A stretch of DNA of 64,000 nt, taken from positions 1,247,559 to 1,311,558 of the forward strand of contig CM060113.1 of NCBI GenBank assembly GCA_030522415.1. Reading direction: 5' to 3'. The notes under the pieces are model-generated. The model did no database searches, was not told where the DNA came from, and worked only from the letters and a program-made list of their open reading frames with translations. Shown one piece after another: positions 23,513 to 36,691 of the stretch; position 1 is the stretch's first letter, and each line of letters starts with the position of its first letter. Position numbers and translations under genes: made by a program. This stretch comes from Channallabes apus (taxonomy: Eukaryota; Chordata; Actinopteri; Siluriformes; Clariidae).

Positions 23513-24399
23513 CATGCTGATCGACGCCTCTCTTCTGAGCCACGACATCACGTCCCTGTTCTGATTGACAGTTTTGATTGACGGCTGGCATTTAGGACCC
23601 TGGGGAGGTAAGAGACAAAAAGAGTGAGGTTTTAAGAGCGCGCACTTAGAGTGTATAGTCGGGTGCTGAAGGTCAGAGCAGGGAATTCTGGGAGTTTTAG
23701 CACTTTTGTACTAATTAACCTGTATAATGGGTTCAGCTGATTTTAATAACTTAGCAGGAGAAAGAGATGGAGAGCAGAATGCCAAGAGGTGCAAGGTCTT
23801 AGCTCGCATACACACACACACACACACACACACTCACACACACACACACACGCACGCGCGCGCACGAACACACGAACACACGCTCCCTACTGGCTGCTTC
23901 TTTGTCATGCTGAATTTACCACTAAACATTTTTGTTGTTTTTCTGAAATTGTGTGTTCATGTGTGTGTGTGTGTGTGTGTGTATGCGTGTGTGTGTTTGT
24001 GTGTGTGTGTGTGTGTGTTTTATTGAAAGATACAAAACTCACTTTTATAACTGTAAAACAAATATCAAGAAAGATGTAGGTGAGTTGTTTTTATTACACA
24101 ACAGTTATGTTCCAGATACAGTAAGTTATTCCACGAGTGCTGATAACAGACAGTAACAGCACTAAGTCCCAGGTGTTGTCCAGTGGATAAGGACACTAAC
24201 TGTGGGTCTCAGTGTGAGTGACAGTAGGTCTGTACGCTCCGCAGTACTGAGGGGAGACCTGATCAAGGGCACTACTTGGTGTGTGGAACAAGGGTACACC
24301 CTACATAGTGCACTTTATATTTACAATAAGTGAAAATATAAAGTAAATCTGGTGAGTTCCACAGGACAGGTAATAGTAACTCTGCTTCATAGCTCTCTT

Positions 24400-24470
<71 letters not shown>

Positions 24471-24759
24471 AGTAAAATCAATATCAAAGGTATAAATATG
24501 AAGCTTTTGATTTGGCCTCTAGTCTTCAGAACACTGAGAGAACAACACACACACATACAGTGCACACACACACACACATACAGTGCACACACACACACAC
24601 ACACACATACAGTGCACACACACACACACACACACATACAGTGCACACACACACACATACAGTTATGACTCTTATGACTCACCTATGTGTAATGTTAAGT
24701 GTGCACTTGTGGCAGACACACAGACATCCACACACACACACACACACACACACAGACAT

Positions 24760-24800
<41 letters not shown>

Positions 24801-24801
24801 T

Positions 24802-24842
<41 letters not shown>

Positions 24843-24948
24843 TCCACACACACACACATATGAAACTTCTCTGATTGTACTTTTCAGGATTTAAACTCAG
24901 ATGGACGTTACAGCTCTGTGTGTGCAGTCAAAGCAGATTAGTGTGAGG

Positions 24949-24998
<50 letters not shown>

Positions 24999-25547
24999 AG
25001 TCATGAGCAGCAGTCGATAAAGGGCCCGTTAAAATAAAGCAGTGTCACACAGGGTTTTTATAATTAGAGTATTTAATTTAATTGTGTTATGACTCCTTGA
25101 CATTTCCGGCGCCGGCGTGTCAGAGTCGAGTGTGACGTCGTCTCTCACACCACTGAGAATAAACACTGGAACAGTAAAAGAGCTCTGCTGATCAATACCT
25201 GAGATCAATACACATGCAGATTTATTACTGAAACACTCAGAGCTCAGGGTTAAACTACTATAAGGGGGCGGAGTTTAGGTAAAACTGGGGCGTGTCTCAG
25301 GTACAGTCTGATCGCCATAAAGCCTCATGTTAAAACAAACAACTTTACAACAGACATACATTAAGCCATAAAATTATACATAATTAGGGGCGTGGCTGGT
25401 TTAAGCCGCATTGCAGGTGCCAAACCGCTAGCTGTCCGCGATGCAACACTTTAACTAAGCAGCTAATAACAAGAAACGTAGGAGTTGATGTGGGATGGCG
25501 TGTAGGGACCAGATGACCGAGATCCATCGAATACATTACCATATTAT
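23513..25547. other. no gene recognised; several CA/GT arrays
   Basis: (CA)n at 23812-23880, (GT)n at 23957-24019, CT/CA at 24398-24468, CA with repeated CATACAGTG and ACAGACATCC interruptions at 24547-24860, and (GT)n at 24952-24994. Between them is unassigned sequence. Confidence 0.55.
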
Positions 25548-27269
25548 TGCTAATTAACTTCCTTCTGCTTAATCCGGATAAGACAGAAGTTCTAGTCATA
25601 GGACCGCATACAGCTAGAAGTAAGATGTTCGATCACACTGTAACTTTAGATGGCTTTTCTGTTCCATCAAGTGCAACAGTAAAAGACCTCGGTGTGATTA
25701 TAGATTCCAGCCTTTCATTCGAAGCTCATGTAGATAATATCACCAGGATAGCATTCTTTCACCTCAGAAATATCGCCAAGATAAGAAATATATTGTCGCT
25801 AAACGATGCAGAAAAACTAGTTCATGCTTTTATCACCTCTAGGTTGGACTATTGTAATGCCTTACTGTCTGGTTGTTCAGTTAGGTGCATAAACAAGCTT
25901 CAGCTAGTCCAGAATGCAGCAGCGAGAGTCCTCACTAGAACCAGAAGATATGAGCACATCACCCCTATCCTATCTTCACTACATTGATTTTAAAATACTA
26001 CTCTTGACATATAAAGCATTAAATGGTGTCGCGCCGCAGTATCTGAGCGAACTGCTAGTGTCTTACGATCTGCCACGCCTACTTCGGTCAAAGGATGCAG
26101 GCTGCTTATCAGTACCGCGTATTATGAAAACTACAGCTGGGGGCGGAGCTTTTTATTACAAAGCCCCAAAATTATGGAATAGTCTTCCAAATAGTGTTCG
26201 GGACTCAGACACAGTCTCAGTGTTTAAGTCTAGGCTCAAAACCTATTTATTTATCCAAGCATTTTTATAAATAGATTAGCCATAAGGTAAAGGAGCAGAT
26301 CTGGGGGACTCATGGACGTAGAGTATTATGGTGAACTGGTATGTTTAGATGCTGTCTTCCTCAGTCTCATTTGATCACTCAGGTTTGTTGACGGTGAGGT
26401 GATTGTTTGCTTTACATCTCAGTTCCCCCTCATGTTTGTGTTTCCTTCTGGCTCCTCCCTTTTAGTTATGATGTCATAGTTAGTCCTGCCGGAGTCCCTG
26501 CTTGCACTCTACAGTAAATATACATTCACATTAGACATTGTGACTGTGACCATACTGTACCTAACTGTTATCTCCACTCTTCTTCTCTTCCTCCCCCTCT
26601 TTCTCTTTCCTCTCTCCCCATTTCTCTCTCTCTCTCTCTCTGTCGAGCTACACATGTGGTTCCTGAGCTGCCAGTGATCCAGACTCCCTCTACCCTCCGG
26701 ACCTGTCTGGTCCATCCTGGTGCCCGGTTTCTGGTTGGAGGTCTCATCGCATGGATGCCCCGTGTGTCTCTTTAGGATGCGTCTGGTGTCTGGGGATGAT
26801 TCTATCTACTTAGAAGATGGTTCTGGCCTCGACTGGTGTTGTCAGCTGTTTCTCTGAGGACTTGACAATTCGATAGTTCAGGACTGGAACTTTCTACAAG
26901 TCTATCTGAGTCTCCAATAACTACTGGACTACATTTTAACATCAATTAACATCAACTATTATAGCTGAACTGCTGCCACCTAACACACTGTATAAATGCA
27001 GATCATTTCCTGCTTCCTGTTTCACCCAGATGAGGATGGGTTCCCTGTTGAGTCTGGTTCCTCTCAAGGTTTCTTCCTATTACCATCTCAGGGAGTTTTT
27101 CCTTGCCACTGTCGCCCTCGGCTTGCTCACCAGGGAATATCTGAACATTTTGATTCATACACATTCACATTCCATACAAACTTAAATAATTCTTTTGATT
27201 GTGTAAAGCTGTTTTGAGACAATGTCAATTGTTAAAAGCGCTATACAAATAAAACTGAATTGAATTGAA
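25548..27269 (+). mobile_element. L2 LINE, 5'-truncated, with intact 3' end
   Basis: Begins inside RT at the block encoding LINFLLLNPDKTEVLVIGPH and ends in TAAAACTGAATTGAATTGAA, the short tandem tail typical of teleost L2. The reading frame runs from 25547 to about 25985, where a 22-bp deletion relative to the 42.2 kb copy (missing GGCTCCCTGTGAAATTTCGC and flank) shifts frame. It reopens at about 25980-26270 to the RT end (RLKTYLF). The 1-kb 3' UTR holds a pyrimidine-rich tract (26570-26642) and the conserved CACCCAGATGAGGATGGG block near 27025. No catalytic YADD is included, so the copy is dead on arrival. Confidence 0.9.
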
Positions 27270-28248
27270 TATAAATTAATTAATAAAGCATTTTAGTGAA
27301 GCTAAAGCTAGGCTAGCTCGTGGTAAATGAATAAATGGGTGTGTTCCAAACAACAGCCAGCATCTGTTTGTTCCACTCATTTTCCCATTTATGGATTAGC
27401 CAGGGTTTAGGTGGAGTCAGTTCCTGCCCAGATGGAGATGGCCCAGTGCTCCTACAACTGTAGGGGGCGTAACTGAGACTCTGTCCAGCTCTTATACAGT
27501 CTGCAGTCTCACCCTCACACACACACACACACACACTGATTTTATTTTATTTTACTTAAATCAACAGAGTGAATTAAGAATGTGCTAAAACTGGAGTAGG
27601 TCTCAGGATACGGCCGACGCTGGATCAGGTGCTGTTCTCACTCTGTGCTGCTGAATAACGAGTCGATACATCGTTGTGTTTAATTAAACCGCTGATTAAT
27701 GTGATCGTTACACTACCAGTTGTCTAGACGTTAATGAGAACTCGTCTGCTAGAACGTCATCCATAAACACTTCACAGAAATTCCACTAAAGCCATGCTGC
27801 TGCGTAACCCGACTCTGAACACCAGCAACTTTCCTCGTGTGTAACGACTGATGGACCTGCGTCTCTCACACTGGCTTCATAATGTCCACATTAAAGTGTG
27901 TGTTTTTTTTCTTTATCTTTGCAGTAAACATTTTGTTTGTGTAAAGAGTTAACAGAGATAAAGCACGAGTACAGTTCCCTCAGCATCTTTTCCTGCTCTG
28001 TGATGCCTTTCCAGATCCTTCAGATGAGTGTGTGTAGATGAGAAGTGTGTGTAGATGAGTGTGTTCAGCTCGATGATAGTCTTCAGATGCCTCTCTCGCT
28101 AACATGATCCTGAAAACCTAATTAGCGAGGGAGGCACATCCTCCCTAAAGAGGACCGGATCCACACACACTCCAACCGTCCATTAGGGACAGAAGCCTCA
28201 GGCCTGAATGTGAAACCACTGATTAGATTAATGAACACTCCGTTCTCC

Positions 28249-28289
<41 letters not shown>

Positions 28290-28918
28290 GCGCGTGAGCG
28301 GATATACATCACTTCATCATGGAAACTTTATGGGTCAAGATAGTTGCAACTGAATGAGGTCTCTGAGGATTTACACACACTTTTATTCCGATGGTAGCGC
28401 AGGTGTATATTAATGGTCTCCATAGCAACCACTCATTCACATAAATGTGTACACGCATGTGTACAACGCACCACCTGCTGATAATACACAGATTATTTTG
28501 TTTAAATGTGAGGACTGGTGCATTTATTCAGTGATGTCTGAGGGAAGGAGTCTCCAGTGCCAGTCAGAGTTAAAGCTGGAACTGTAATCTTCAGGAAAGA
28601 GGAGTTCACACTTATTTTAGCGTTCTCAGTCACATGACACGCTGACATTTTAGTTTGCTTGTTTTTTGTCGTGTCCCGCGTTGATCCTGAGCGCTACAAG
28701 CCGTGTGTGAACAGGGGGCGGGGCTGAGACGCGTGTGGTTTATAGAGACACGTTATACACGTGTGTGTAGAGATTTACAGACTGTAATAAAGACGGAGGA
28801 CGGCGCGCTGGCGTCTTCTCTACTTAATGTAATTGGATCAGTTACAGAATGATGAATAACTAATTGGCTGTTTTGTTTCATTTGCATACAACGTTGTTCT
28901 ATAATTACATCATGAATT

Positions 28919-28980
<62 letters not shown>

Positions 28981-29069
28981 CATAAAAAGAGAGATGAATA
29001 TTTCTCTGTGAGAGCTTTTACATTACTGCTATTAAAGTGTCTTCTGATGTACTGCGCACAGACAAGTGC

Positions 29070-29123
<54 letters not shown>

Positions 29124-29376
29124 GCTCTCTCTATCCATCTGTCTATCTATCTTTATATCTACTGTATCTATCTACAGATACAGTCACAAGTGTACACACA
29201 CACACACACATACACACACACATACACACATATACACACACACATACACACACACATACACACATACACACACATACACACACACACTCAACACGAACTT
29301 GAACATCAGCGCAGCATCGGGCTTTCAGTGGTTTTCTTTGATCTGATGTTTTCCTGAAGCAGAATAATGACACACA

Positions 29377-29431
<55 letters not shown>

Positions 29432-29577
29432 CTTTAATGGAAGAAAACCCCAAGAGTTTGGAGCACAAATGTATTTTGTATGAACGCAGGGTCAGAATTA
29501 CACACACACACACACACGTCCAGATGATTAACTCAGGCGTTTCATCTTCCTGTTAGTGATGATGAAGGGCCCCATCT

Positions 29578-29590
<13 letters not shown>
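27270..29590. other. no gene recognised; microsatellite-rich
   Basis: Includes (CA)n at 28252-28287, (GT)n-(GA)n at 28921-28980, (GT)n at 29072-29122, CATACA-rich at 29194-29287, and (CA)n at 29371-29430. The block 28060-28240 is balanced and repeat-free (see findings). Confidence 0.5.
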
Positions 29591-29614
<24 letters not shown>

Positions 29615-30245
29615 CCCAGACCCCCGAGGCCAAGACCTGCCATGACCTGGAAGCTACTGGAACACCAGTGTCAGTCTCCAGTCTAGACAGGTTTACATCA
29701 CCATGGAGATCCAAAACCCAACCTGGATAAAGTTTGTAGCTGAGCACAAGGACAAAGAAAAAAACCTCCTGGAGAAAAGTTCAGACCAGAGGTGTGTTTG
29801 GAGCTGATGGAGGAACACTGTAGCAGGTGTTCTGCATGGTGGTGGTAGCATCACACTCTGGTGCTGTTCTGCTGCCAGTGGACCGGTGTACTGCACAGAG
29901 GTGATGGAATCTTGATGAAGGAGAAGAACATCAGAGATCTCCAGCAGAAGCTCAGATCATTAGATGGAGGGTGAAATATGGACAAACCTGAGACTCATCA
30001 CATCTGGGTGGGGAACCGATAAAGCAGGAGAACTCTAAGCGTTGGAGCCTCGACTCTATCGGACATTTTGCAGCTTCAATCCTAACAGGAGGTGTTGTGA
30101 TTAAAACCCAGATCAGTGGCAGGAAACCAGAACGTTTAACTGAACACCAGCAGCTCTGCCAAGACCATCGGTCACATGACCAACCCGAGACCTGCCAGGA
30201 GCTCCTGCTGAACATCTGCTGAAGCTCAACCCCGCTCAGGGGCGT
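29591..30245 (+). pseudogene. Tc1-like transposon relic
   Basis: At 29835-29890 the sequence GCATGGTGGTGGTAGCATCA encodes HGGGSI, the hallmark segment of Tc1-like transposases, followed by CTGTTCTGCTGCCAGTGG (SAASG). Upstream and downstream frames are shattered by stops and indels. Flanks lack clear terminal repeats. Confidence 0.55.
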
Positions 30246-30262
30246 TCAGCCAAACATTACAT

Positions 30263-30264
<2 letters not shown>

Positions 30265-30332
<68 letters not shown>

Positions 30333-30456
30333 TACTTTAAACCCTGCACTCCAAACTCAGGTTTTTGTTCTGTTAAAGGTTTCGTACAGCCAGAACACGA
30401 GCAGTTCAAAGACATCAGTGAAATACAGATACTGCCATGATGTTCACGTTCACGAT

Positions 30457-30525
<69 letters not shown>

Positions 30526-30526
30526 C

Positions 30527-30563
<37 letters not shown>

Positions 30564-30628
30564 GCATCTTCTCTTCACTTTCCTGTGTTTTTCTGTCGTC
30601 TCCTGTGGCTTGTGTAATGAGAGTGCTG

Positions 30629-30686
<58 letters not shown>

Positions 30687-30791
30687 GACCTCAGCTAAAT
30701 GTGTAATTAATGACTGCTGGGAAAAGGAGATGGAAGGTCAGAAAGATGGCAAGAAATTTATGAGAGATGCAGCATCTTAGAGACACTGTTA

Positions 30792-30853
<62 letters not shown>

Positions 30854-30977
30854 TACACACATGCACGCAAAAAAAACACTTAAATATTGCCGGAGTAAAG
30901 TCTATTCATGTGAAATCATACAGAGTCCCCACAGGGTGAGATAAACCCACAAACACTAAAACACTTTTATGCTTTTA

Positions 30978-31030
<53 letters not shown>
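30265..31030. repeat. dense GT, CT and CA microsatellite cluster
   Basis: (GT)n at 30265-30331 and 30459-30523, (CT)n at 30530-30561, and (CA)n at 30631-30684, 30793-30860 and 30981-31030. The GT and CA tracts are inverted complements within about 100-300 bp. Confidence 0.95.
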
Positions 31031-31032
<2 letters not shown>

Positions 31033-31435
31033 GTACACATGTAGAGTTCACATAGTTTACACCTACAGTTAGGTTTTGATATTCACATTTAAATACAGTA
31101 GGCTACTCCATAAGAATTGGCACCCCAGAATATTACTGATTATTAACATTTATTGACAAATTATTTATAAAAACAAATGAAAACACTGCGATTATAAAAA
31201 CTACTGTTTTTAATTTTATACTATTGTTTGTTTGTTTGTTTTGTTGCTGTTTATGTTGCAGTACTGTAAGGAACCTGTACAGGCAGGATAACTGTGTTTA
31301 TATAATAACTTTATGATTACATTTGAATTTAAAATTAAATGTAATTTAATTTTAATGGCAATTTTAATTTGACCTCTTTTTCATCATTTGCACATGATTT
31401 CCTGTCTTTTACTTATAATAATAATAATAATAATA
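31031..31435. other. no gene recognised
   Basis: AT-rich; the TTGGCACCCC near 31118 resembles a Tc1-like subterminal motif. An (AAT)n run abuts the next element. Confidence 0.4.
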
Positions 31436-32983
31436 CACTGTAAAAAAATTCTTGCTACTCCAACTAAAAAATTTCTAGTGACCTGTTGCATGAATTTAAG
31501 TTGTATAAACTATTTTGTTTTTGCTGTCCTGATTACCTCTAAATGTACACACAAATTGAAATAAAACATTCTGTCAACTAAATGTTCTATGCTGAATAAA
31601 CATGCCTAGTTAGGCCAACAAGCAGTCTCAAATTGAAATATAATGTTGTGTCAATTAAATGTTCCAAGTTGACTGAAAGGTATATTTTGAATTGGAAATT
31701 ATGCTTGCATAATTATAAAATCAACATCTTAAAGTTTACTTGAGTAGGTTATTCACTGTGGCCACATTTCAAATAACATGACACATTCCTCTAAATTTGA
31801 ATATTATTTTAATGTAAACTTTAAACACCTGTTAAAGACTATCAACATTGATTAAGTGCAATCCAGCTACTCTTTCAACAAATAAACAACTGCTGCATTG
31901 TTATAACAAAATATGCAAATAACATTCCAAAATGCAAGAATGAAACTGTGCCCTTAACATTCATGTTACAAAGCTTACTAATATCACACTCAGTCAAAAC
32001 AGTATACTGGATAAATAGACTTCTGCTTTGAGGAACAAAACATACTGATATTTCTCAGTAAAAACGTGCAGTGGCTTATTTGAAAATAATAAAATATTTG
32101 CTTTAACTCAGAAATGGTTTAAGATATAAAAAAAAAATGTTGTGAAATAATTTTGCCAAGCTCCAAGATTGTTTGCAGATGCAGTAAGCACTGTTTCCCA
32201 GATATTCTCCCTAATACCTGAAATACAAAAAGAAAAATATATGAATAACTAATTAAGTAACCGTTTGTAGTTCAAAACCATTAAAAATCCTAGACAAAAA
32301 AATGTCCGTTTAGCCATTATAACCGTTTTCAGACACTATAAGGTTAATGAATGATGAAGGAGTGAGAACATTAAGCTCCCTCAGTGCCGCACTAACGCGC
32401 CGTCTTTTTCAAATAGCCTTTGAAATTATCAGTCATTAAAATGATTAAACTGTATGTAACGTAATTAAACTTTAGCGGTTTCATAGATTAACATTAATGT
32501 CAATGTACATACCATCTGAAAAAAAATGCGTTAGGAGCTGAAACGAGTGCATTGCCAGATAACTACTGTAACACTCCAAATTATATACATAAACACTCGA
32601 AAATATAATGTTCTAAAGCTTGATGCTGGATAATATATATGTTATAAAGCTAAAATTGCTGATTACTTTGCAGGACAGTTAGTTTCCATGAAGTACTCAC
32701 CATTTCGGGAGGAAATAGCGGGAAGTTCGAAAATTCTGGAAGAACGCTTTTGCGCATGCGCAGAGGTCCCTCTTGTTCGTCCAGCATAAAATTGTTTGTG
32801 TGCAGTTAAATGTTTCATGAACACAGTTATACTCGTTGCCTTGATAAAACTTTCGTAGTTGAGTAATGCAATTTATACAATCATTGAGAAAACATATTTT
32901 TCTTTTTTGACACCAGCATTATATTAGCCCAACATATATTTCTTTGTTCCAACAACTATTTTCAGGATTTATTTTTTACAGTG
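31436..32983 (-). mobile_element. CACTA-like DNA element (copy 2)
   Basis: Bounded by CACTGTAAAAAAATTCTTGC at the left and ATTTATTTTTTACAGTG at the right, inverted over the terminal 12 bases or so. TA flanks both ends, inside an (AAT)n tract. No transposase frame. The interior holds a promoter and exon-like sequence on the minus strand. Confidence 0.65.
32108..32790 (-). pseudogene. promoter and exon-like cargo inside CACTA copy 2
   Basis: Reading the minus strand, the perfect palindrome TGCGCATGCGCA (32751-32762, an NRF1-type site) lies about 48 bp ahead of an ATG at 32701-32703. A GTGAGT donor follows directly (32695-32700). Some 470 bp later a long pyrimidine tract ends in CAG (32218-32220) and opens a frame of about 35 codons to TGA at 32108-32110 (ENIWETVLTASANNLGAWQN). 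The arrangement matches copies 1 and 3. I do not recognise the peptide. Whether it is transcribed is unknown. Confidence 0.4.
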
Positions 32984-34084
32984 TAATAATAATAATAATA
33001 TAGTATATTTTTCCTCATTTCCTGGTGTTTTGTGAATCAGTCTAATAAACAGTGCCAGGCTTTTGTTGGTGTTTCATATTTGCAGTTTTTAATTAATGAT
33101 ATGATAAAAAAAATATGCATTTAATAAATATCAATAATAAAGATTTTTTATTTCTTTCTTTTCTTTGGATGCTGCAGTTTCTATACTTCTGTAATTGTCC
33201 TGTTCAGTCGACAGGTTCCTTCTCATGAGCTTTTAACTTCTAACTTTCTTTTCCTCTGCACTTGTGGAGAATCAGCTGTGACACAAATCTGTCTTTCCAT
33301 CAAACCCTTCAATTAACACCTCGTCTAAAAATAAACACATTTCCATCCAGCGTTAACAGAGATTTTTTTTCTTTGATCCTTTTGACATTTTTTCAACCTT
33401 AATACTTTTTAACTTCTTCAATATTATGTTTTGTATTATATAATTATATTATATTATAGATTATTTTATATAATATTACAGATATAAACATTGCATAAGT
33501 ATAACGTTTGTGTTACATTTGTAATCAAACTATAATATTTGCGCTTCGTTTCTATTCAACTGAATTCTATTTTATTCGTATGCGGCTTTAAACTTTGTCG
33601 AAAAGTTACTTTACAAAATGAAATGTTTATAGTTAGCAATAATTCAAAATACCAATTCCATGTTGTTGTTTTATACATTTCATTTATTAACCAAATATAA
33701 TATTTCTGCATATCTTGTATTTGTATTCTGCTCTGTGTGTTTTGTGAGTTTTTTATACTGTTGTGTTTTAGTTCAGTCTTCGTATCTTGTGTTGGTTCGC
33801 ATTAGGACTAGTTTCTGTGTTCGTCTTCATGTTTGTTCTTTGTGTTTGTTTTATTTAATTATGTTTAAACTCCACTTTACTAATCCGCCGTCTGTGCTGA
33901 TGTCTTTCTCTGTACATGATGATTTATGCAGATTATTTTCAGCATCGTCGCAGCAACACGACCTACAGGTTCAGTAATTAGAGTCGACTGTATTTATCTC
34001 ATTCTCTATCTCATTCTCTATCTCATTCTCTATTGCACTTCCTGTATGGGCCAATCAGGGCACGAGGTGGGGTACAACCTGAAG

Positions 34085-34119
<35 letters not shown>

Positions 34120-34379
34120 TATCTGACATTCAGTAACCCCGGCGTCCTGAGAAACCTCGCTGCAATATTAACGGTGTGTTACAGATATCGACTTACTGCA
34201 CAAATCTGCCGAGTTTCATTACATCATTCCCTCACGTGGCCTCATTAGGCTTAAACCTCATCCCTAAATATCCTCAGAATGCTGGGATTTAACCCAAGTG
34301 ACAGCAATTAACACTGTACACTCTGCACTTTCTGTCTTCCACAGCTTTATTACTTCTTCCAGGTAAACTCGGTGATTAT
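32984..34379. other. AT-rich, no gene recognised; L2 and SINE crumbs
   Basis: At 33555-33620 a decayed L2 3' terminus is visible on the minus strand (ATTCTATTTTATTCGTATGC ... TTTACAAAATG). At 34040-34120 a minus-strand SINE remnant (CAGGGCACGAGGTGGGGTAC) runs into (CA)n. A 12-bp CTCATTCTCTAT triplet repeat lies at 33995-34035. Confidence 0.5.
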
Positions 34380-34735
34380 TCTCTAAACGCTGTAACATAT
34401 TAAAGCCTTAAATATCGGAAACACCTCGAGGACACGGTGATTTAACCTGCTCAGCTGCAATTAACGCCATTAGACTCCTCTAAAAAAGAGCGATTGCTCC
34501 AATAGGTCTGTCTGTAACAAGATATCCTCTATTTTTTTCTTCCTTATTTGCTCGTTTTTTTCCCGGCCTCTCTTCTCTTCCTCCTTTTTACGGCCCTAAT
34601 TGAAGTTGCCGAGCGAATCCATCTCGTAATAAAGCGGGAGACGGATTGAGGCTTTTTTCTGCCGAGCTGGCAGAGGCAAGAGCCGTCGCCTTTCATATCC
34701 CTTATAGCGGCGCATAAATCCATTAAATCCATATA
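34380..34735. promoter_or_regulatory. candidate conserved non-coding element
   Basis: About 350 bp of high-complexity, repeat-free sequence with balanced composition and no long frame. It contains homeodomain-like TAATTG and ATTAA cores (for example CCCTAATTGAAGTTGCCGAG) and stands out against the surrounding simple repeats. It looks like the conserved elements found around vertebrate developmental genes. This is judgement from texture only. Confidence 0.3.
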
Positions 34736-34737
34736 CG

Positions 34738-34761
34738 TCTCTCTGTCTCTCTCTCTGTCTC

Positions 34762-34806
<45 letters not shown>

Positions 34807-34837
34807 GTCTCTGTCTCTCTCTCTCTCTCTCTCTCTG

Positions 34838-34875
<38 letters not shown>

Positions 34876-34955
34876 CCCTCTCTGTCTCTCTCTCTGTCTC
34901 TCTCTCTCTCCCTGTCTCTGTCTCTCTCTCTCTCTCTGTCTCTCTCTCTCTCTCG
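34738..34955. repeat. (CTCTGT)/(CT)n pyrimidine tract
   Basis: 220 bp of CTCTCTGT and CT units. The open minus frame (RERERETE) is a repeat translation. Confidence 0.95.
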
Positions 34956-35783
34956 TTCTTTCTCATCGACTCGAGAGCCTTGACTTCATTTGCTCACCTT
35001 GCTGTCTATTACTAAAAGCTCTCTCAAGCACTTTCCATAAAGACTCTTGAAAAGACTCTGAGAGTGCGGCCGGCCGTGAGCGGATTCTCCTTCATCACTT
35101 ATCTAACAATAATCTATCGTTTTATTGAACCGATCCCGAGTATTCAAACTGCCGTCGTGTCAATCTGAGACACATTCAGCCTTTACCTGGGTGAGAATTC
35201 TTCAGTTATGCAGGAGCAGAGAGTTTCTGTTACAGCCTGAAGGTGTTATTGTCCTATTACACGGTTTTCTTTTGTTGTGTTTTATTAATCCATTTATGGT
35301 TCCATGTAATGTTCCTAAAGTTACTACAGAAAACCTCATCACATCACCACGTCCCTGTGAATCAGCCGTTACTATGGAAACCATACCGTGTTAGAGAGAA
35401 GGCGAGAGAGCTCATTAATATAGACCAGCGCTACTGTCAGGGCTGCTGCGATAGAGAATTAATCAACACCTCCTGACCAATCAGAGCGCAGTTTATCACT
35501 TTAATGTACCGCGGCGAGTTCAGCGCAGTTACAGTGAGGCACCGTTATAAACTCAACCTCGGAGTGTTGCAGAGGAAAAAAAAACTTATTGGAGTGTTTG
35601 ATAGGTGATGAAATGATAACAGTTCACACACACACACTCACACACACACACACACACACTCCTCTTAATCATACATTATGCAGTCAGAGACACACATCAC
35701 CTCCTCCTTTCATCCTTCATTATGCATTTTATCTTTCTGCTGAGACAGGGGGCTGGCAGAGCGAGAGAGAGAGAGCGAGAGAG

Positions 35784-35860
<77 letters not shown>

Positions 35861-35882
35861 TAGAGAGAGAGAGCGAGAGAGC

Positions 35883-35914
<32 letters not shown>

Positions 35915-36271
35915 TTCATTATTGTTCTGTTTAATTGCTCGAGTTACATTGTAGTTTTGGAAAGACGCCTGTCAATCAAGCTGCTCGTTAGAATAACATT
36001 AGAATATTAGGCCACGCCCACCAGGCCAGACTCAGATCTGAGTGAAGCTGCGGTTCGAGAGAGTTTTTATTACATTCACCTCATTTCCCCCTGCAGCTTT
36101 TTTAATATACGACTGTGAGTTGAGTATACAGTAATGTAAACATGTTTAATATTTTACATCATGTTGCGTGAGATTTTATATAAACCCGAGTCCTAAAGCA
36201 GGGGAACAGAGCTTTAAAACAGATATTAAAATTAAATTGTAGTGCTTCTCCGCTGAATTTCACCATCTTCC

Positions 36272-36334
<63 letters not shown>

Positions 36335-36469
36335 GAAATAGATTGTTTTTTGGAGGAATATCCATTTATCTCTGCCCTGGACAGAGGGACATAAATAGAC
36401 ACTCTAACAAGCTCACTTGCTCTCGATAAACAGATTATCCTTCTCCTGTCCCCTTTACCCACCATGCAG

Positions 36470-36502
<33 letters not shown>

Positions 36503-36644
36503 TCCATCTACAAAAGTTTGACTTTCTACTCTAAATAATCATTAATACAGTAACAGTGCAAAAAAAAACTTTTTCGTGATTTACTCCAAAATCAATGTGG
36601 GATTTTTTTTTATTAATTTTGTATAAACTGCTTTATATAAATGT

Positions 36645-36691
<47 letters not shown>

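Noticed and set aside
26570..26642. Pyrimidine microsatellite as an independent repeat
   Set aside because: It is part of the L2 3' UTR. The same tract appears as purines in the minus-strand L2 at 48850-48930.
27000..27217. Frame reading FHPDEDGFPVESGSSQGFFL
   Set aside because: Present in every L2 3' UTR copy on either strand and out of frame with RT. It is conserved as UTR sequence, not as a protein.
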